64,000 nucleotides of DNA from positions 2,246,001 through 2,310,000 of the forward strand of contig NZ_LS483370.1 of the NCBI RefSeq assembly GCF_900475285.1. The letters run 5' to 3'. This stretch comes from Pseudomonas taetrolens. GTDB lineage: Bacteria > Pseudomonadota > Gammaproteobacteria > Pseudomonadales > Pseudomonadaceae. This document shows, one piece after another, positions 15,572 to 28,857 of the stretch. The notes beneath the pieces were generated by a model. It searched no databases and was not told the DNA's origin. It saw nothing but the letters and a program-made list of their open reading frames with translations. Made by a program: the position numbers and the translations under genes. Numbering within the stretch: position 1 is the stretch's first letter; every line of letters begins with the position of its first letter.

Positions 15572-18500
15572 ATGTCGGAACCCTCCCGAGCCTCTCACCA
15601 GGGGCTCCATGCCACCTTTATCAAGCAGCGGTTGCCCGGCTGGGTGGAACACCTTGCGGCACCGCATATCAAGGCGATGAGCCGCGGACGTGATCCTGTG
15701 CAGAGCTTCACGGCAGCCAATCCCGAGCTGTTTGCCCGGGCCGCACCCGAGTTGCGCCAGGCCTTGCTCGACAGTCAGGCCCGCCGTCAGGCTTCCCATC
15801 ACACGCTGGCAGCGACACTCCAGGCGTTCAAGGGGATAAGCGAGTTTGCAAGACCATTGCTGATCGAGGCCTTGCGAAAAAAGTTCGGCCTGGATGTGGA
15901 TGTCAATCAGACCCGGCTGTATCACCTGCATGCGCCCAACCGTAAAGAAGAGCAGACCCTGCTGCAGGCCGCATTGCGTAATTTTGAGGCCGGTGAGCGC
16001 TTCGATGAAGTCGCCCTGCAGGAAACCAGTGCGTTGGCACCTGCCGGTGCCCTGGAAAAACATTACCTCGGTGAACCTGACCGCTCCGGTACCGGGCCGG
16101 TGCGCTACCGCATTCGCGACAAGCTGCCAATCGATCCCGGCGCCTTTGCGCAGCTGTGCCGCGAGCTGGATCTGGGGCGCCAGTACCAGGATCATTTGCG
16201 CAGTGTGTTCGAGGCTCCCGACACTGCCGACCGTGTGCGCGAGCAGATGGTGGCGGCATACAAGGACAATCTGCGGGTCCAGACACACTTGGCGCACATC
16301 AAGTCGAACATCAGCGATTCGGCTTGCGCCACCTTGCTGTCTATTCTCGATGGCACTCCGGCGCCCACGCTCGATGGTCACCCGGTGGTCTACAGCCAGT
16401 TGCAACTATTGGGATCGGACTTGAGCGAGATCCTGATCATCGGTCCGTCGGTGCGCAATCTGGAAACGCTGTGGTATGACCTGGGAACCCTGGCGCTGCC
16501 GTTGCCTGCGCCCTTTGTCGGGCAAAACGGCTTTGATACGCGGATCATCGTCTATATCCCGGGCGATCCCGTGAGCCCGGTCAAGGAGCATGCCTCACTC
16601 AGTGCCTTTGTCGCGGACCTGTCGCGTAATTTGCGCACTGCGGACTATCAGCGGTTTTTCTCCGGGTTTGTAGCGCACGATCAATCGGCTGACTTTTTTC
16701 GTCGGCTCAAGGGGCAGCTCAAGGTCCGGCAATGGAACCCCAGCCCGGTGTATCCCGGCCCGCCCTACAACCCGGACGCGTTTGCGGGCGGGATCTATGA
16801 AGAGGTCTGGAACCCTCAGGTCGATTTGCGGGCCGTTGAGAACTTTCTGAGCACCGAAGCCTTCCATGAAGTCTACGACCGCCACCTGTCCCGAATGAAA
16901 GCCAATGCGCGCTTGCTGGCGGTGCCTGTGGCTGAAGTCGACCACAAGGCCTGGATCGCACGGCTTGAACATTTTGCCCAGTGGGGCCTGAACGTGCTGA
17001 ATGTAGCGGCCTTCTTCGTCCCGGGGCTAGGGGAGGTGATGCTGGGAGTGACGGCAGTGCAGCTGTCGCTTGAGGTCTATCACGGCATTCAGGCCTGGCA
17101 GGTCGGGGATGCCGCACAGGCCTGGGGCTACCTGGAATCGTTCATGCTCAACGCGGCCTTTATGGCTGCGTTGGCCGGGGCGGGGGCCGCGACAAGAGCA
17201 CCGGCAATCAAGCCCGACAGCCTGGTCAACCGTTTTGTCCGGGTTGAACTGCCCAACGGCCAGTCACGGCTCTGGAAGCCAGACCTGACGCCTTATCGCA
17301 GCGATGTGGTGCTGGACGAAAGTCGCGTCCCCAATGCCCAGGGGCAGTACGAAATCGAGGGCAGGGTGTTTATCCGCCAGGAGGGTCAGGTTTACGAAAA
17401 GACTTGGGATCCGAGCATTGAAGCGTGGCGGATCAAACACCCGACCGATCCGACTGCATACCAGCCGGTGCTGAAGCACAATCAGGCCGGTGCCTGGCGT
17501 CATGCGTTCGAGCGCCCTCTGGAATGGGATCGTCCGACCTTGCTGCGGCGTATGGGGCCTGTGGCAGAGCCTTTTACCGACCCGGAGCTGGAGCAAATCG
17601 CCGATATCAGCGGGATCGATGAGGACGCTCTGCGCAAGATGCACGTTGACCATGAGGCGCCGCCGCCATTGCTGGCGGAAGCGTTCCGCTTGTTCAAGAC
17701 CGATCGGCAGGTCAACCAGTTGATCGAGCAGGCTCGAGCTGGAGAGCCGGTACCGGATAACCGTTACAACTATGTCCTGCCCATGGTGATCGACATGCCG
17801 GGCTGGCCCTTCGGGCGGGTCATCGAGGTCTTCGAGGACGCGGCCCTGACGGTCAAGCTCGATCAGTACGGCGTGGCACCAGGCCTGGTCAGGCCTGCCA
17901 TCAGGGTGACAAGGGCCCAGGTTGCCAGCAGCCAGTTGCCCCAGCTGATTTTGACGGCGCTGGACGAGCAGGAAATCATCCGTTTGCTCGGGGACGAGGG
18001 GGCTCGGGTCGACAGCGAGCGTGTTGCAGTTTTCAGGGCGCACATCGCGGATTTCCTGCAGACTCAAAAAGCTTCGATTTTCGACAGTATTCATTTGGGT
18101 ACGGAGCCTTCAATACCGGAGATGAGCGTACTGCGTCGCAACATGCCCGGGCTGTGCGTCGACGCTGCCCAGACACTGCTGAACGACGCTTCGGACATCG
18201 AGCGGGCGAGCCTGCGCGATCACCGGCGCATACCGTTGCGTCTGGCTGAAGAGGCCCGTGTGCTGGTGCAGCAGGGGCGATTGAGCCGGGCCTGTGCGGG
18301 CTTGTACCTGGACAGCCTGGGCTCGGCCGATAGCGACCGATTGGTGCTGCATGCTCTGGAAAAACTGCCGGGCTGGTCAGGCAGTCTGCGTGTTGAGGTG
18401 CGTGAAGGGCATGTGGGCGGACGTTTGCTTGACAGCATCGGCAGCGAAACCGCGCCTGCCCGCAAATACCTGGTCAGGCGCGGCAATCAGTTCCAGGCTT

Positions 18501-21500
18501 ATGATGATGACGGCAACACACTGAACAGCGTGCCACGCACAGGTCGAAATCTGTTCGCATCGGTGATGCACGCCTTGCCCGATGATGTCCGCCAGGGTTT
18601 GGCGTTTCCTCATGTGGGCCAGGCGGCGGAGTTGCAGGTCGCCGTGGGCGATTATGCCATCGGGCACCGTACTGAAATGTCACGGGTGTTGGGCCAGCAA
18701 CCGATCAAGCCCCGCTTCAGGGCGCCACAGCCGGGGTATACGGGCTACTTGCTCAGCGGTCGGGGCAGTGGGGTGCCGCGACTGGATGCATCGCTGGTTG
18801 CCAGGGTACGGGACACTTACCCGAACCTGAGTGACGCGGTGGCCACCGAATTTGTGCATGATCAGTTTCTTTCAGGCAAAACCGATCAGCAGGTGTACAC
18901 CCTTTTAAACAACCGGGCCCGTGAACTGCAGGCGCTGAGCGACACACTCGATACATGGGTGGCCGCCTCGGGACGGTCGCAGGCATCGCGTCGCGCACTG
19001 GCCAGCAGGCTGATCGACTGCTGGCGTTCGACTCCGTGGCGAGGGCGGCCATCTGCAACATCTCTTGATCTGTCCGGCGCCGAGGGCCTGACGCCGCTGG
19101 CGGCAGACTTTTCCCATGTCAGGGCCCTTAAGCTGAACCTCGCCGAACTGACCGAACCTTCAGTGGCCGGGCTGCTACGACAATTTCCCGAGGCCAGCCG
19201 CCTCGATCTGTGGATGGGCCCTGACATGGCGTTGTCCGAATCGATCACGGGCCAGCGCCATATCACCGAGCTGCGGCTCGAAGGCATGTTCTCGCCAGCG
19301 TTGCAGGCTTCATTGAGTGCCATGCCGCACCTGGAAACGCTCAGCATCAGCGCTCGGATGGAGGCCCTCGATGTGAGCGCTCTACCTCAACTGCGTAGCC
19401 TGACGCTCAAGCATCTGATGCAGTGGCCGGACGGGGTTCTGCAATTGGAGCACCTGCAAAATCTGGATCTGCGCGGCAGCCCGATCAGCACGCTGCCGGA
19501 ACCCTTGCTCGGCGGTCACGAGCGTGTCTGGCGGGGGCTGACGATGGACTGGGCAAGGCTGGATCACCAATCGTTCCTGTCGGCTTATCGCTTCTTGCGC
19601 GGTAATCCTGCGCACCTGGCTGACATTGAGCAGGTGGCGCAGACTTATTGGCAAAATGTATTGAAAAATCTGGTACTGGAACCCGACCAGCTCGATCAAG
19701 TGTTTTTCAGTCGTCCCAGAACCCGAGTAGTAGAAGGGTTTGCCCCGCGTGCTCTGGACGAGGGGGTATCCACAGAGGCGATGCTCGAGCGCGTCCGGCA
19801 GCTGCGTGAGGAAAAACAGGCATTGATACGGCAGCTGACCGAGTGGTGGCCTCGAGAGGTTCGGGTTGATCGCCAGCGAGTCGACATTGAGCACCGTCTT
19901 GAAGTTGCCAATCGTCTTCTGGGCGCTTGGCGTGATGGCATCCGCCTGCGCTTTGGTCCGGAGCAGGAGCTGTCGACGCAGACTGCGTTACGGAGCAGGC
20001 TGTACCTGTCAGGAGGGCGGCTGGGAGATCTGCCCGAGCTGTCCGTGGCGACGTATTCGCATATCCGGCACCTGGAACTGTCCGGTGCGCGGGTAGCGGA
20101 GCCCGTACTCAGCGCCTTTTTGCGTAACTTCCCACAGCTTCGGCAGCTGAATCTGGACTTTAACGGGCTGGTTGAGCTGCCGTCGGTCATCGATGAGTTG
20201 CCCCAACTGACCGAGCTGTTCGTGAACGTCAATGAGTTGCGCTACACCCCGGTCCTGCAGGCACGCTTGAGCCAGCTGAACTCGCTTGAAGTACTGGGCT
20301 TGCGCGGCAATCCGCTTGAACAACTCGACGTCAGTACGATGACCCGCCTGCGGGTACTGGATCTCGGGGCCACGGCCTTGCACGAATGGCCTGCGGGTGT
20401 TGAAGGGCTGTCATCGCTGCGCCGGCTCGACCTGGAGCGCAGTTCGATTACCTCGATTCCGCCGGCGCTGCGCAGCGGGCATGACGCTTTGGTGGCCATG
20501 ACCAGTCTGCGCGGCTGCCCGCTGACAGAGGACGCGTTCATGCACCGCCAGCAAATCCTTGAGCGTTACTATGGCAGGTCGCTTGCGTCCGATCGAAGCA
20601 ACTGGGGAACGCCACAGTATTACGCCCCCGTCGACAGCGAGTCGATGATCGAGTCGCATCTGCTGCCGGCATTGCCCAAGCCGGAGCCGGGGCAAGCCCT
20701 GACGGCCATTGAGCGTTTGAGCGAACTTGACCCCGTCATGGGCCGGGAGGAGGCGACCGGTATCATCGACAGGTTGCGGGGGCAGGGCCTGGACGCGGCA
20801 GGTATCGAGGCACAGCTCAGCGCCTGGCGCGAAGCGCATGAGGCCCTGACCGGTACGCTCAATCAATGGATCCTGACCAATGCCCACGACGTCGCGGGCG
20901 TCAGGGTTTCGGCGCTGAGTCGCCGACGTGCCGCAGACGCCATTCTGGGTTGTTGGCGGCAGGACATTCGCGCCGGGCTGCCCGAGGCCGGGGATGTGCT
21001 CGATCTGGCCGATATGCCGTTGGGGGACTTGCCAGCCTTGCCCTGGGTGTTCAATCAGGTAGGCACCTTGAACCTGCGCGCAGTGAAACTGAGCGAGCAG
21101 GGCTCCGATGGGTTTATCAGTGCGTTTCCGGCAGTGCGGCGGCTGGTGCTCGACAAGAACAATCTCGACAGCTTGCCTGCCGCCATTAATGGTATGCAGC
21201 GCCTTGAGCAACTCGAAGCCAGCGGCAATGAGCTGCTGATGAGCGAGGCCTTGCAGCAGCAGCTCGACAGCCTGTCCGGTCTTATCTCCCTCAATTTGTC
21301 GGACAACGCCTTGAACGCACTGGATGTGCGCGCCCTGTCCCGGCTCGAGAGCCTTGACCTGAAGAGCAACAACCTGACTGACTGGCCCGTCGGTGCCTTG
21401 CAGTCGACGACCCTCAAGACCCTGAACCTGTCGGGGAACCGCTTCACCACGATCCACGAAGAAATCCTATGGGCCAATGAAACCCGGATCCGGGCGCAGG

Positions 21501-22528
21501 CCATTGATCTGTCCGATAACCCTTTGACCCAAGCGTCGTTTGTGGCAATGCGCAACGTATTGATCGACGCCGACATCAACCTGGGTTATCGGCAGGATGA
21601 ACTGGACCTGAATGTCTGGACGTCGTCCGAAGGGGAGATTTCCTCTGATGAAGACCTCGATACTTCGGGCGACGAAGAAGGGCTCAGTGAAGAACACCCC
21701 GGCCTGTGGTTGTCCGGCAAGGAAGTGGACCTGGCTGAAAAAACGGCCCAGTGGAATGCGCTCAAGGCACAGGACGACAGCCGGGCATTTTTCCACTTGC
21801 TCTCGCAACTGCAAGTCACCCAGGACTTTGCCGTGGCGCGGGATGACCTGACACGACGTGTCTGGAAAGTGATCGAAGCTGCTGGTAGCGATGAACAACT
21901 GCGCAAAGAGCTGTTTATCCGCGCCCGTTCGGGCTACACCTGCGGCGACGGGCGCATCCTGTTGTTCAGTGATCTGGAGGTCAAGGTGCTTGAGTTCAAC
22001 GCCTTGAAGGCAGCCCCGAAGGAGGAGCAAGGTCGAGAACTGTTGAAACTGGCGCGCGGCATGTTTCGTCTGGGCAAGGTCGAAGAGATTGCCTTGGCTG
22101 CGAGCCGGCGCAACCCGAGGGTTGACCCGGCGGAGATTCGTCTGGCGTATCGCATCGGCTTGACCGAGCGCCTTGAATTGCCCGGTCAGCCCGCCGACAT
22201 GCTGTACCAGAACCTGTCGCGGGTCATGCCGGAAGACATCAACGCGGCTTATGCTGAAGTGATCGAAGCCGAGCACGCGCCCGATTTCATGACTCAGCTG
22301 CTGGACCGGGAGTATTGGGTGAGGTACCTGAAGCGAAAATACCCCGCGCAGTTTGAAGCGGTGCAGCGGCGTCGGGATGTGAAGTTCGAAGCCCTGGAAG
22401 CACGGCATCCGGAGTTCGATGAAGGGCATTTCAATGCGCTGACAGCGCTCAAGCAAGAAACCACTGCCGAGGAAGGGCAACTGGTGCTGACGCTTTCACA
22501 GAGGGAGCGCGCCGAGATTGGTATCTAA
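15572..22528 (+). CDS. Giant LRR protein with three helix-LRR modules and C-terminal NEL-type E3 ubiquitin ligase domain (second copy)
   Basis: At 2318 residues this is one of the longest genes in the window, with no signal peptide. The N-terminal region parallels the gene at 7422: GLNVLNVAAFFVPGLGEVML, RLWKPDLTPY and HAFERPLEWDRPTLLRRMGP. Three successive modules follow at about 1117-1413, 1414-1754 and 1755-2005. Each has a helical lead-in ending in a [IL][IL]x[CA]WR motif (LIDCWRST, LLGAWRDG, ILGCWRQD) and then leucine-rich repeats. An acidic linker (about 2010-2045) precedes the catalytic domain, where RVWKVIEAA and YTCGDG supply the C-x-D motif with Cys2124. The predicted role is an E3 ligase delivered into eukaryotic cells, with the LRRs choosing substrates. 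The secretion route is not visible. Confidence 0.85.
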   Translation: MSEPSRASHQGLHATFIKQRLPGWVEHLAAPHIKAMSRGRDPVQSFTAANPELFARAAPELRQALLDSQARRQASHHTLAATLQAFKGISEFARPLLIEALRKKFGLDVDVNQTRLYHLHAPNRKEEQTLLQAALRNFEAGERFDEVALQETSALAPAGALEKHYLGEPDRSGTGPVRYRIRDKLPIDPGAFAQLCRELDLGRQYQDHLRSVFEAPDTADRVREQMVAAYKDNLRVQTHLAHIKSNISDSACATLLSILDGTPAPTLDGHPVVYSQLQLLGSDLSEILIIGPSVRNLETLWYDLGTLALPLPAPFVGQNGFDTRIIVYIPGDPVSPVKEHASLSAFVADLSRNLRTADYQRFFSGFVAHDQSADFFRRLKGQLKVRQWNPSPVYPGPPYNPDAFAGGIYEEVWNPQVDLRAVENFLSTEAFHEVYDRHLSRMKANARLLAVPVAEVDHKAWIARLEHFAQWGLNVLNVAAFFVPGLGEVMLGVTAVQLSLEVYHGIQAWQVGDAAQAWGYLESFMLNAAFMAALAGAGAATRAPAIKPDSLVNRFVRVELPNGQSRLWKPDLTPYRSDVVLDESRVPNAQGQYEIEGRVFIRQEGQVYEKTWDPSIEAWRIKHPTDPTAYQPVLKHNQAGAWRHAFERPLEWDRPTLLRRMGPVAEPFTDPELEQIADISGIDEDALRKMHVDHEAPPPLLAEAFRLFKTDRQVNQLIEQARAGEPVPDNRYNYVLPMVIDMPGWPFGRVIEVFEDAALTVKLDQYGVAPGLVRPAIRVTRAQVASSQLPQLILTALDEQEIIRLLGDEGARVDSERVAVFRAHIADFLQTQKASIFDSIHLGTEPSIPEMSVLRRNMPGLCVDAAQTLLNDASDIERASLRDHRRIPLRLAEEARVLVQQGRLSRACAGLYLDSLGSADSDRLVLHALEKLPGWSGSLRVEVREGHVGGRLLDSIGSETAPARKYLVRRGNQFQAYDDDGNTLNSVPRTGRNLFASVMHALPDDVRQGLAFPHVGQAAELQVAVGDYAIGHRTEMSRVLGQQPIKPRFRAPQPGYTGYLLSGRGSGVPRLDASLVARVRDTYPNLSDAVATEFVHDQFLSGKTDQQVYTLLNNRARELQALSDTLDTWVAASGRSQASRRALASRLIDCWRSTPWRGRPSATSLDLSGAEGLTPLAADFSHVRALKLNLAELTEPSVAGLLRQFPEASRLDLWMGPDMALSESITGQRHITELRLEGMFSPALQASLSAMPHLETLSISARMEALDVSALPQLRSLTLKHLMQWPDGVLQLEHLQNLDLRGSPISTLPEPLLGGHERVWRGLTMDWARLDHQSFLSAYRFLRGNPAHLADIEQVAQTYWQNVLKNLVLEPDQLDQVFFSRPRTRVVEGFAPRALDEGVSTEAMLERVRQLREEKQALIRQLTEWWPREVRVDRQRVDIEHRLEVANRLLGAWRDGIRLRFGPEQELSTQTALRSRLYLSGGRLGDLPELSVATYSHIRHLELSGARVAEPVLSAFLRNFPQLRQLNLDFNGLVELPSVIDELPQLTELFVNVNELRYTPVLQARLSQLNSLEVLGLRGNPLEQLDVSTMTRLRVLDLGATALHEWPAGVEGLSSLRRLDLERSSITSIPPALRSGHDALVAMTSLRGCPLTEDAFMHRQQILERYYGRSLASDRSNWGTPQYYAPVDSESMIESHLLPALPKPEPGQALTAIERLSELDPVMGREEATGIIDRLRGQGLDAAGIEAQLSAWREAHEALTGTLNQWILTNAHDVAGVRVSALSRRRAADAILGCWRQDIRAGLPEAGDVLDLADMPLGDLPALPWVFNQVGTLNLRAVKLSEQGSDGFISAFPAVRRLVLDKNNLDSLPAAINGMQRLEQLEASGNELLMSEALQQQLDSLSGLISLNLSDNALNALDVRALSRLESLDLKSNNLTDWPVGALQSTTLKTLNLSGNRFTTIHEEILWANETRIRAQAIDLSDNPLTQASFVAMRNVLIDADINLGYRQDELDLNVWTSSEGEISSDEDLDTSGDEEGLSEEHPGLWLSGKEVDLAEKTAQWNALKAQDDSRAFFHLLSQLQVTQDFAVARDDLTRRVWKVIEAAGSDEQLRKELFIRARSGYTCGDGRILLFSDLEVKVLEFNALKAAPKEEQGRELLKLARGMFRLGKVEEIALAASRRNPRVDPAEIRLAYRIGLTERLELPGQPADMLYQNLSRVMPEDINAAYAEVIEAEHAPDFMTQLLDREYWVRYLKRKYPAQFEAVQRRRDVKFEALEARHPEFDEGHFNALTALKQETTAEEGQLVLTLSQRERAEIGI

Positions 22529-22543
22529 AGACTGAAACGAAGC

Positions 22544-22575
22544 GCGGGTTTGTGTGCGCGTGCACACAAACCCGC
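22544..22575. terminator. Bidirectional hairpin between the NEL gene and metH
   Basis: A perfect 14-base inverted repeat (GCGGGTTTGTGTGC and complement) with a 4-base loop lies midway between the two converging stops. The A/T flanks are weak, but the stem is very stable. Confidence 0.7.
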
Positions 22576-22585
22576 AGTCCGCGGT

Positions 22586-26296
<3,711 letters not shown>

Positions 26297-26375
26297 AGGA
26301 CTACCTGTTAGAGCCATGCAAAAGATGGCAAATCATAACAAACCTGCGTGGGATTTGATCGTTTGTCGTTTTACA

Positions 26376-26388
26376 TGAATTTCATTCA
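26376..26388. promoter_or_regulatory. Candidate MetR box TGAATTTCATTCA
   Basis: It matches the remembered MetR consensus TGAA-nnTnn-TTCA at every fixed position. It is the core of a 7-3-7 inverted repeat (CATGAAT-TTC-ATTCATG, 26374-26390). It lies 80 bases upstream of the metH start and about 60 before cti. MetR activates metE/metH in other proteobacteria; control here is inferred. Confidence 0.6.
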
Positions 26389-26448
26389 TGTTCTGGCAGT
26401 CGTTCCATGGGTAGAATTGCGACATATTTAATATCAGGACAATGGCAC

Positions 26449-28746
26449 ATGTTTTTTCGCCTCCTCGCCAGCGCCGTGACGCTGGTGGTGTGCAGTACAG
26501 CACAGGGTCAAACTCCGCTGGTCAGTTCCGCGATCTCTTACACGCGGGACATCCAGCCGATCCTTACCGAAAAGTGTGTTGCTTGCCATGCGTGCAACGA
26601 TGCGGCCTGCCAGCTCAATCTCGGTAGCGCCGAAGGTGCAACCCGCGGTGCCAGCAAAGTGCCTGTCTACAAGGGCGACCGCACTACGGCAGTGCAACCG
26701 ACACGGATCTTCTACGATGCCAGCGGTCCACAGGCATGGCAGCGCAAAGGGTTTTATTCGGTGCTCGATGCTCAGGGTGGTCAAGCGGCCTTGATGGCAC
26801 GGATGCTGGAGCTGGGGCACAGCGCCCCGCTGACCCCCAACGCCAAGTTGCCGGAAGAGATTGTGTTGGGGCTCAACCGTGAGAATTCCTGCCCGGCCCC
26901 TGGCGAATTCAACGCCTACGCCCAGCGCCACCCCAAGGAAGGCATGCCGCTGGCGGTCACCGGGCTGACCGACGAGCAATACCTGACGGTGCAAACCTGG
27001 CTGGCGCAAGGCGCGCCGGTGGATCAAAACGCAATCAAGCCCAGCCCTGTCGAAGCCGCGCAGATTGCAGAGTGGGAGGCGCTGCTCAACCGCCCGGGCT
27101 CCACCGAGGCGCTTGTCGGCCGCTGGTTGTATGAGCATCTGTTCCTGGCTCACGCCTATTTCGACAATGGCGTGCCGGGGCATTTCTTTCAATGGGTGCG
27201 TTCGCGCACGCCCAGCGGGCAGCCCATCGACCTGATCGCAACCCGGCGTCCGAACGATGACCCGGGTACCGAGGTTTACTACCGGATGATGCCGGTGCAA
27301 GGCGTGATCGTGCATAAAACCCACATCACCTATCCGATGGGCGCGCGCAAGCTGGCCCGGGTCAAACAATTGTTTTACAGCGGGGACTGGCACGCCACGC
27401 GGTTGCCGGGTTATGGCCCGCGTAGCCGGGCCAATCCGTTCGAGACGTTCGAAGCCATCCCGGCAGTGGCGCGTTATCAGTTCATGCTCGACAACGCCGA
27501 ATACTTCGTGCGCACCTTTATTCGCGGCCCCGTCTGCCGTGGGCAGATTGCTACTGACGTGATTCGCGATAACTTCTGGGCCGTGTTCCAGGAGCCGGCG
27601 CACGACCGTTACGTGACCGATGCGGCTTACCGCGGCGAAGCCACCCCATTGCTGGCAATGCCCGGGCAGATCGACAATGTGGGCAGCATCATTTCCCTGT
27701 GGCACAACTACCGGGACAAGCGTAATGACTACGAACAGTTGCGTCAGGACGCCTATGCCGACATGCCGCCGCCCAGTTGGTCAACCCTGTGGGCGGGCAA
27801 CGACAACGCCTTGTTGACGATCTTCCGTCACTTCGACAGCGCCAGCGTCAGCAAGGGCCTGATCGGAGATGTACCGCAGACGATGTGGTTGTTCGATTAC
27901 CCGTTGCTGGAGCGGACCTATTATCAGCTGGCGGTCAATTTCGATGTGTACGGCAACGTTGCCCATCAGGCCCAGACCCGCCTGTACTTTGACTTGATCC
28001 GCAACGGCGCCGAGGTCAACTTCTTGCGCCTGATGCCTGCCGGGCAGAGAGCCGGGATTCTGGGGGACTGGTACCAGAACAGCGGCAAGCTGAAAATGTG
28101 GATGGACTACCAGAAAATCGATGCCGATACCCCGACCGGGATCAAGCTCGATCCAGCCGATCCGAAGCGTGACTTTGCGCTCAAGCTGATCGAGCGTACC
28201 GGTACCTTGAATGCGCGTCCCGATCCGATCAACCGTTGCACGGGAGCGTATTGTTCTCGCCCGGGCATTGATCAGGAGTTCCAGTACGCCGAGCAGGCCC
28301 TGAGCCGTCTGGCATCACGTCCTGCGGCCGGGCTGGCAGTGATCAACCGCATGCCTGAAGCGAGCATGTTGAGGGTCGAAGGTGCCAGCGGCAAACGGAT
28401 GTTTTACAGCGCGCTGCGCAATCGGGCGCACACCAACGTGGCCTTCATGATGGGCGAGGAGTACCGTCTGCAACCCGGGCTGGACACCTTGACCCTGTAT
28501 CCGGGCGTGCTCAGCAGTTACCCGAACTTCATGTTCAACATTCCGGCGGCAGAGGTTGAAGCGTTCGTTGAGGCGATGGAGAAATCCCGTGATCAGGCAA
28601 GCTTCGACGCCATCGTCGAGCGCTGGGGCGTTCGCCGCAGCCACCCGCAGTTCTGGCAGTACTTCCATGATATTGGCGAGTACATTAATGAAACCGACCC
28701 GGTCGAGGCGGGCGTGCTGGACATGAACCGCTACGAGAACCTGTAA
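26449..28746 (+). CDS. cti: Fatty acid cis/trans isomerase, cytochrome-c type periplasmic enzyme
   Basis: The ATG at 26449 is chosen because it follows CAGGACA and begins a signal peptide (MFFRLLASAVTLVVCSTAQG); an ATG 42 bases upstream spoils this. The mature protein carries one c-type haem motif, CVACH, inside SYTRDIQPILTEKCVACHAC. The total of 765 residues matches Pseudomonas Cti. Cti isomerises cis to trans unsaturated acyl chains of membrane phospholipids in the periplasm, without ATP, in response to solvents, heat or osmotic stress. It is divergent from metH and appears monocistronic. Confidence 0.94.
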   Translation: MFFRLLASAVTLVVCSTAQGQTPLVSSAISYTRDIQPILTEKCVACHACNDAACQLNLGSAEGATRGASKVPVYKGDRTTAVQPTRIFYDASGPQAWQRKGFYSVLDAQGGQAALMARMLELGHSAPLTPNAKLPEEIVLGLNRENSCPAPGEFNAYAQRHPKEGMPLAVTGLTDEQYLTVQTWLAQGAPVDQNAIKPSPVEAAQIAEWEALLNRPGSTEALVGRWLYEHLFLAHAYFDNGVPGHFFQWVRSRTPSGQPIDLIATRRPNDDPGTEVYYRMMPVQGVIVHKTHITYPMGARKLARVKQLFYSGDWHATRLPGYGPRSRANPFETFEAIPAVARYQFMLDNAEYFVRTFIRGPVCRGQIATDVIRDNFWAVFQEPAHDRYVTDAAYRGEATPLLAMPGQIDNVGSIISLWHNYRDKRNDYEQLRQDAYADMPPPSWSTLWAGNDNALLTIFRHFDSASVSKGLIGDVPQTMWLFDYPLLERTYYQLAVNFDVYGNVAHQAQTRLYFDLIRNGAEVNFLRLMPAGQRAGILGDWYQNSGKLKMWMDYQKIDADTPTGIKLDPADPKRDFALKLIERTGTLNARPDPINRCTGAYCSRPGIDQEFQYAEQALSRLASRPAAGLAVINRMPEASMLRVEGASGKRMFYSALRNRAHTNVAFMMGEEYRLQPGLDTLTLYPGVLSSYPNFMFNIPAAEVEAFVEAMEKSRDQASFDAIVERWGVRRSHPQFWQYFHDIGEYINETDPVEAGVLDMNRYENL

Positions 28747-28803
28747 AGGCCCGGTTATTTTGAATACCTGGGGTGCTGCTTTCCTGACAAAAATACTAGG
28801 ACT

Positions 28804-28831
28804 TTGTCAGGCGCGCCGATTGGCGTAAACT
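28804..28831 (+). promoter_or_regulatory. Possible sigma70 promoter of nfuA
   Basis: TTGTCA (28804-28809) and TAAACT (28826-28831) are separated by 16 bases and end 26 bases before the nfuA start. The fit is partial (5/6 and 4/6). Confidence 0.35.
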
Positions 28832-28857
28832 GCGCCCCATGTCTGCGAGGAGATTCC

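Noticed and set aside
7422..22528. NEL region as a mobile island
   Set aside because: No transposase, integrase, tRNA or flanking repeats were found, and the genes between the two copies are ordinary core genes. Composition seems close to the surroundings.
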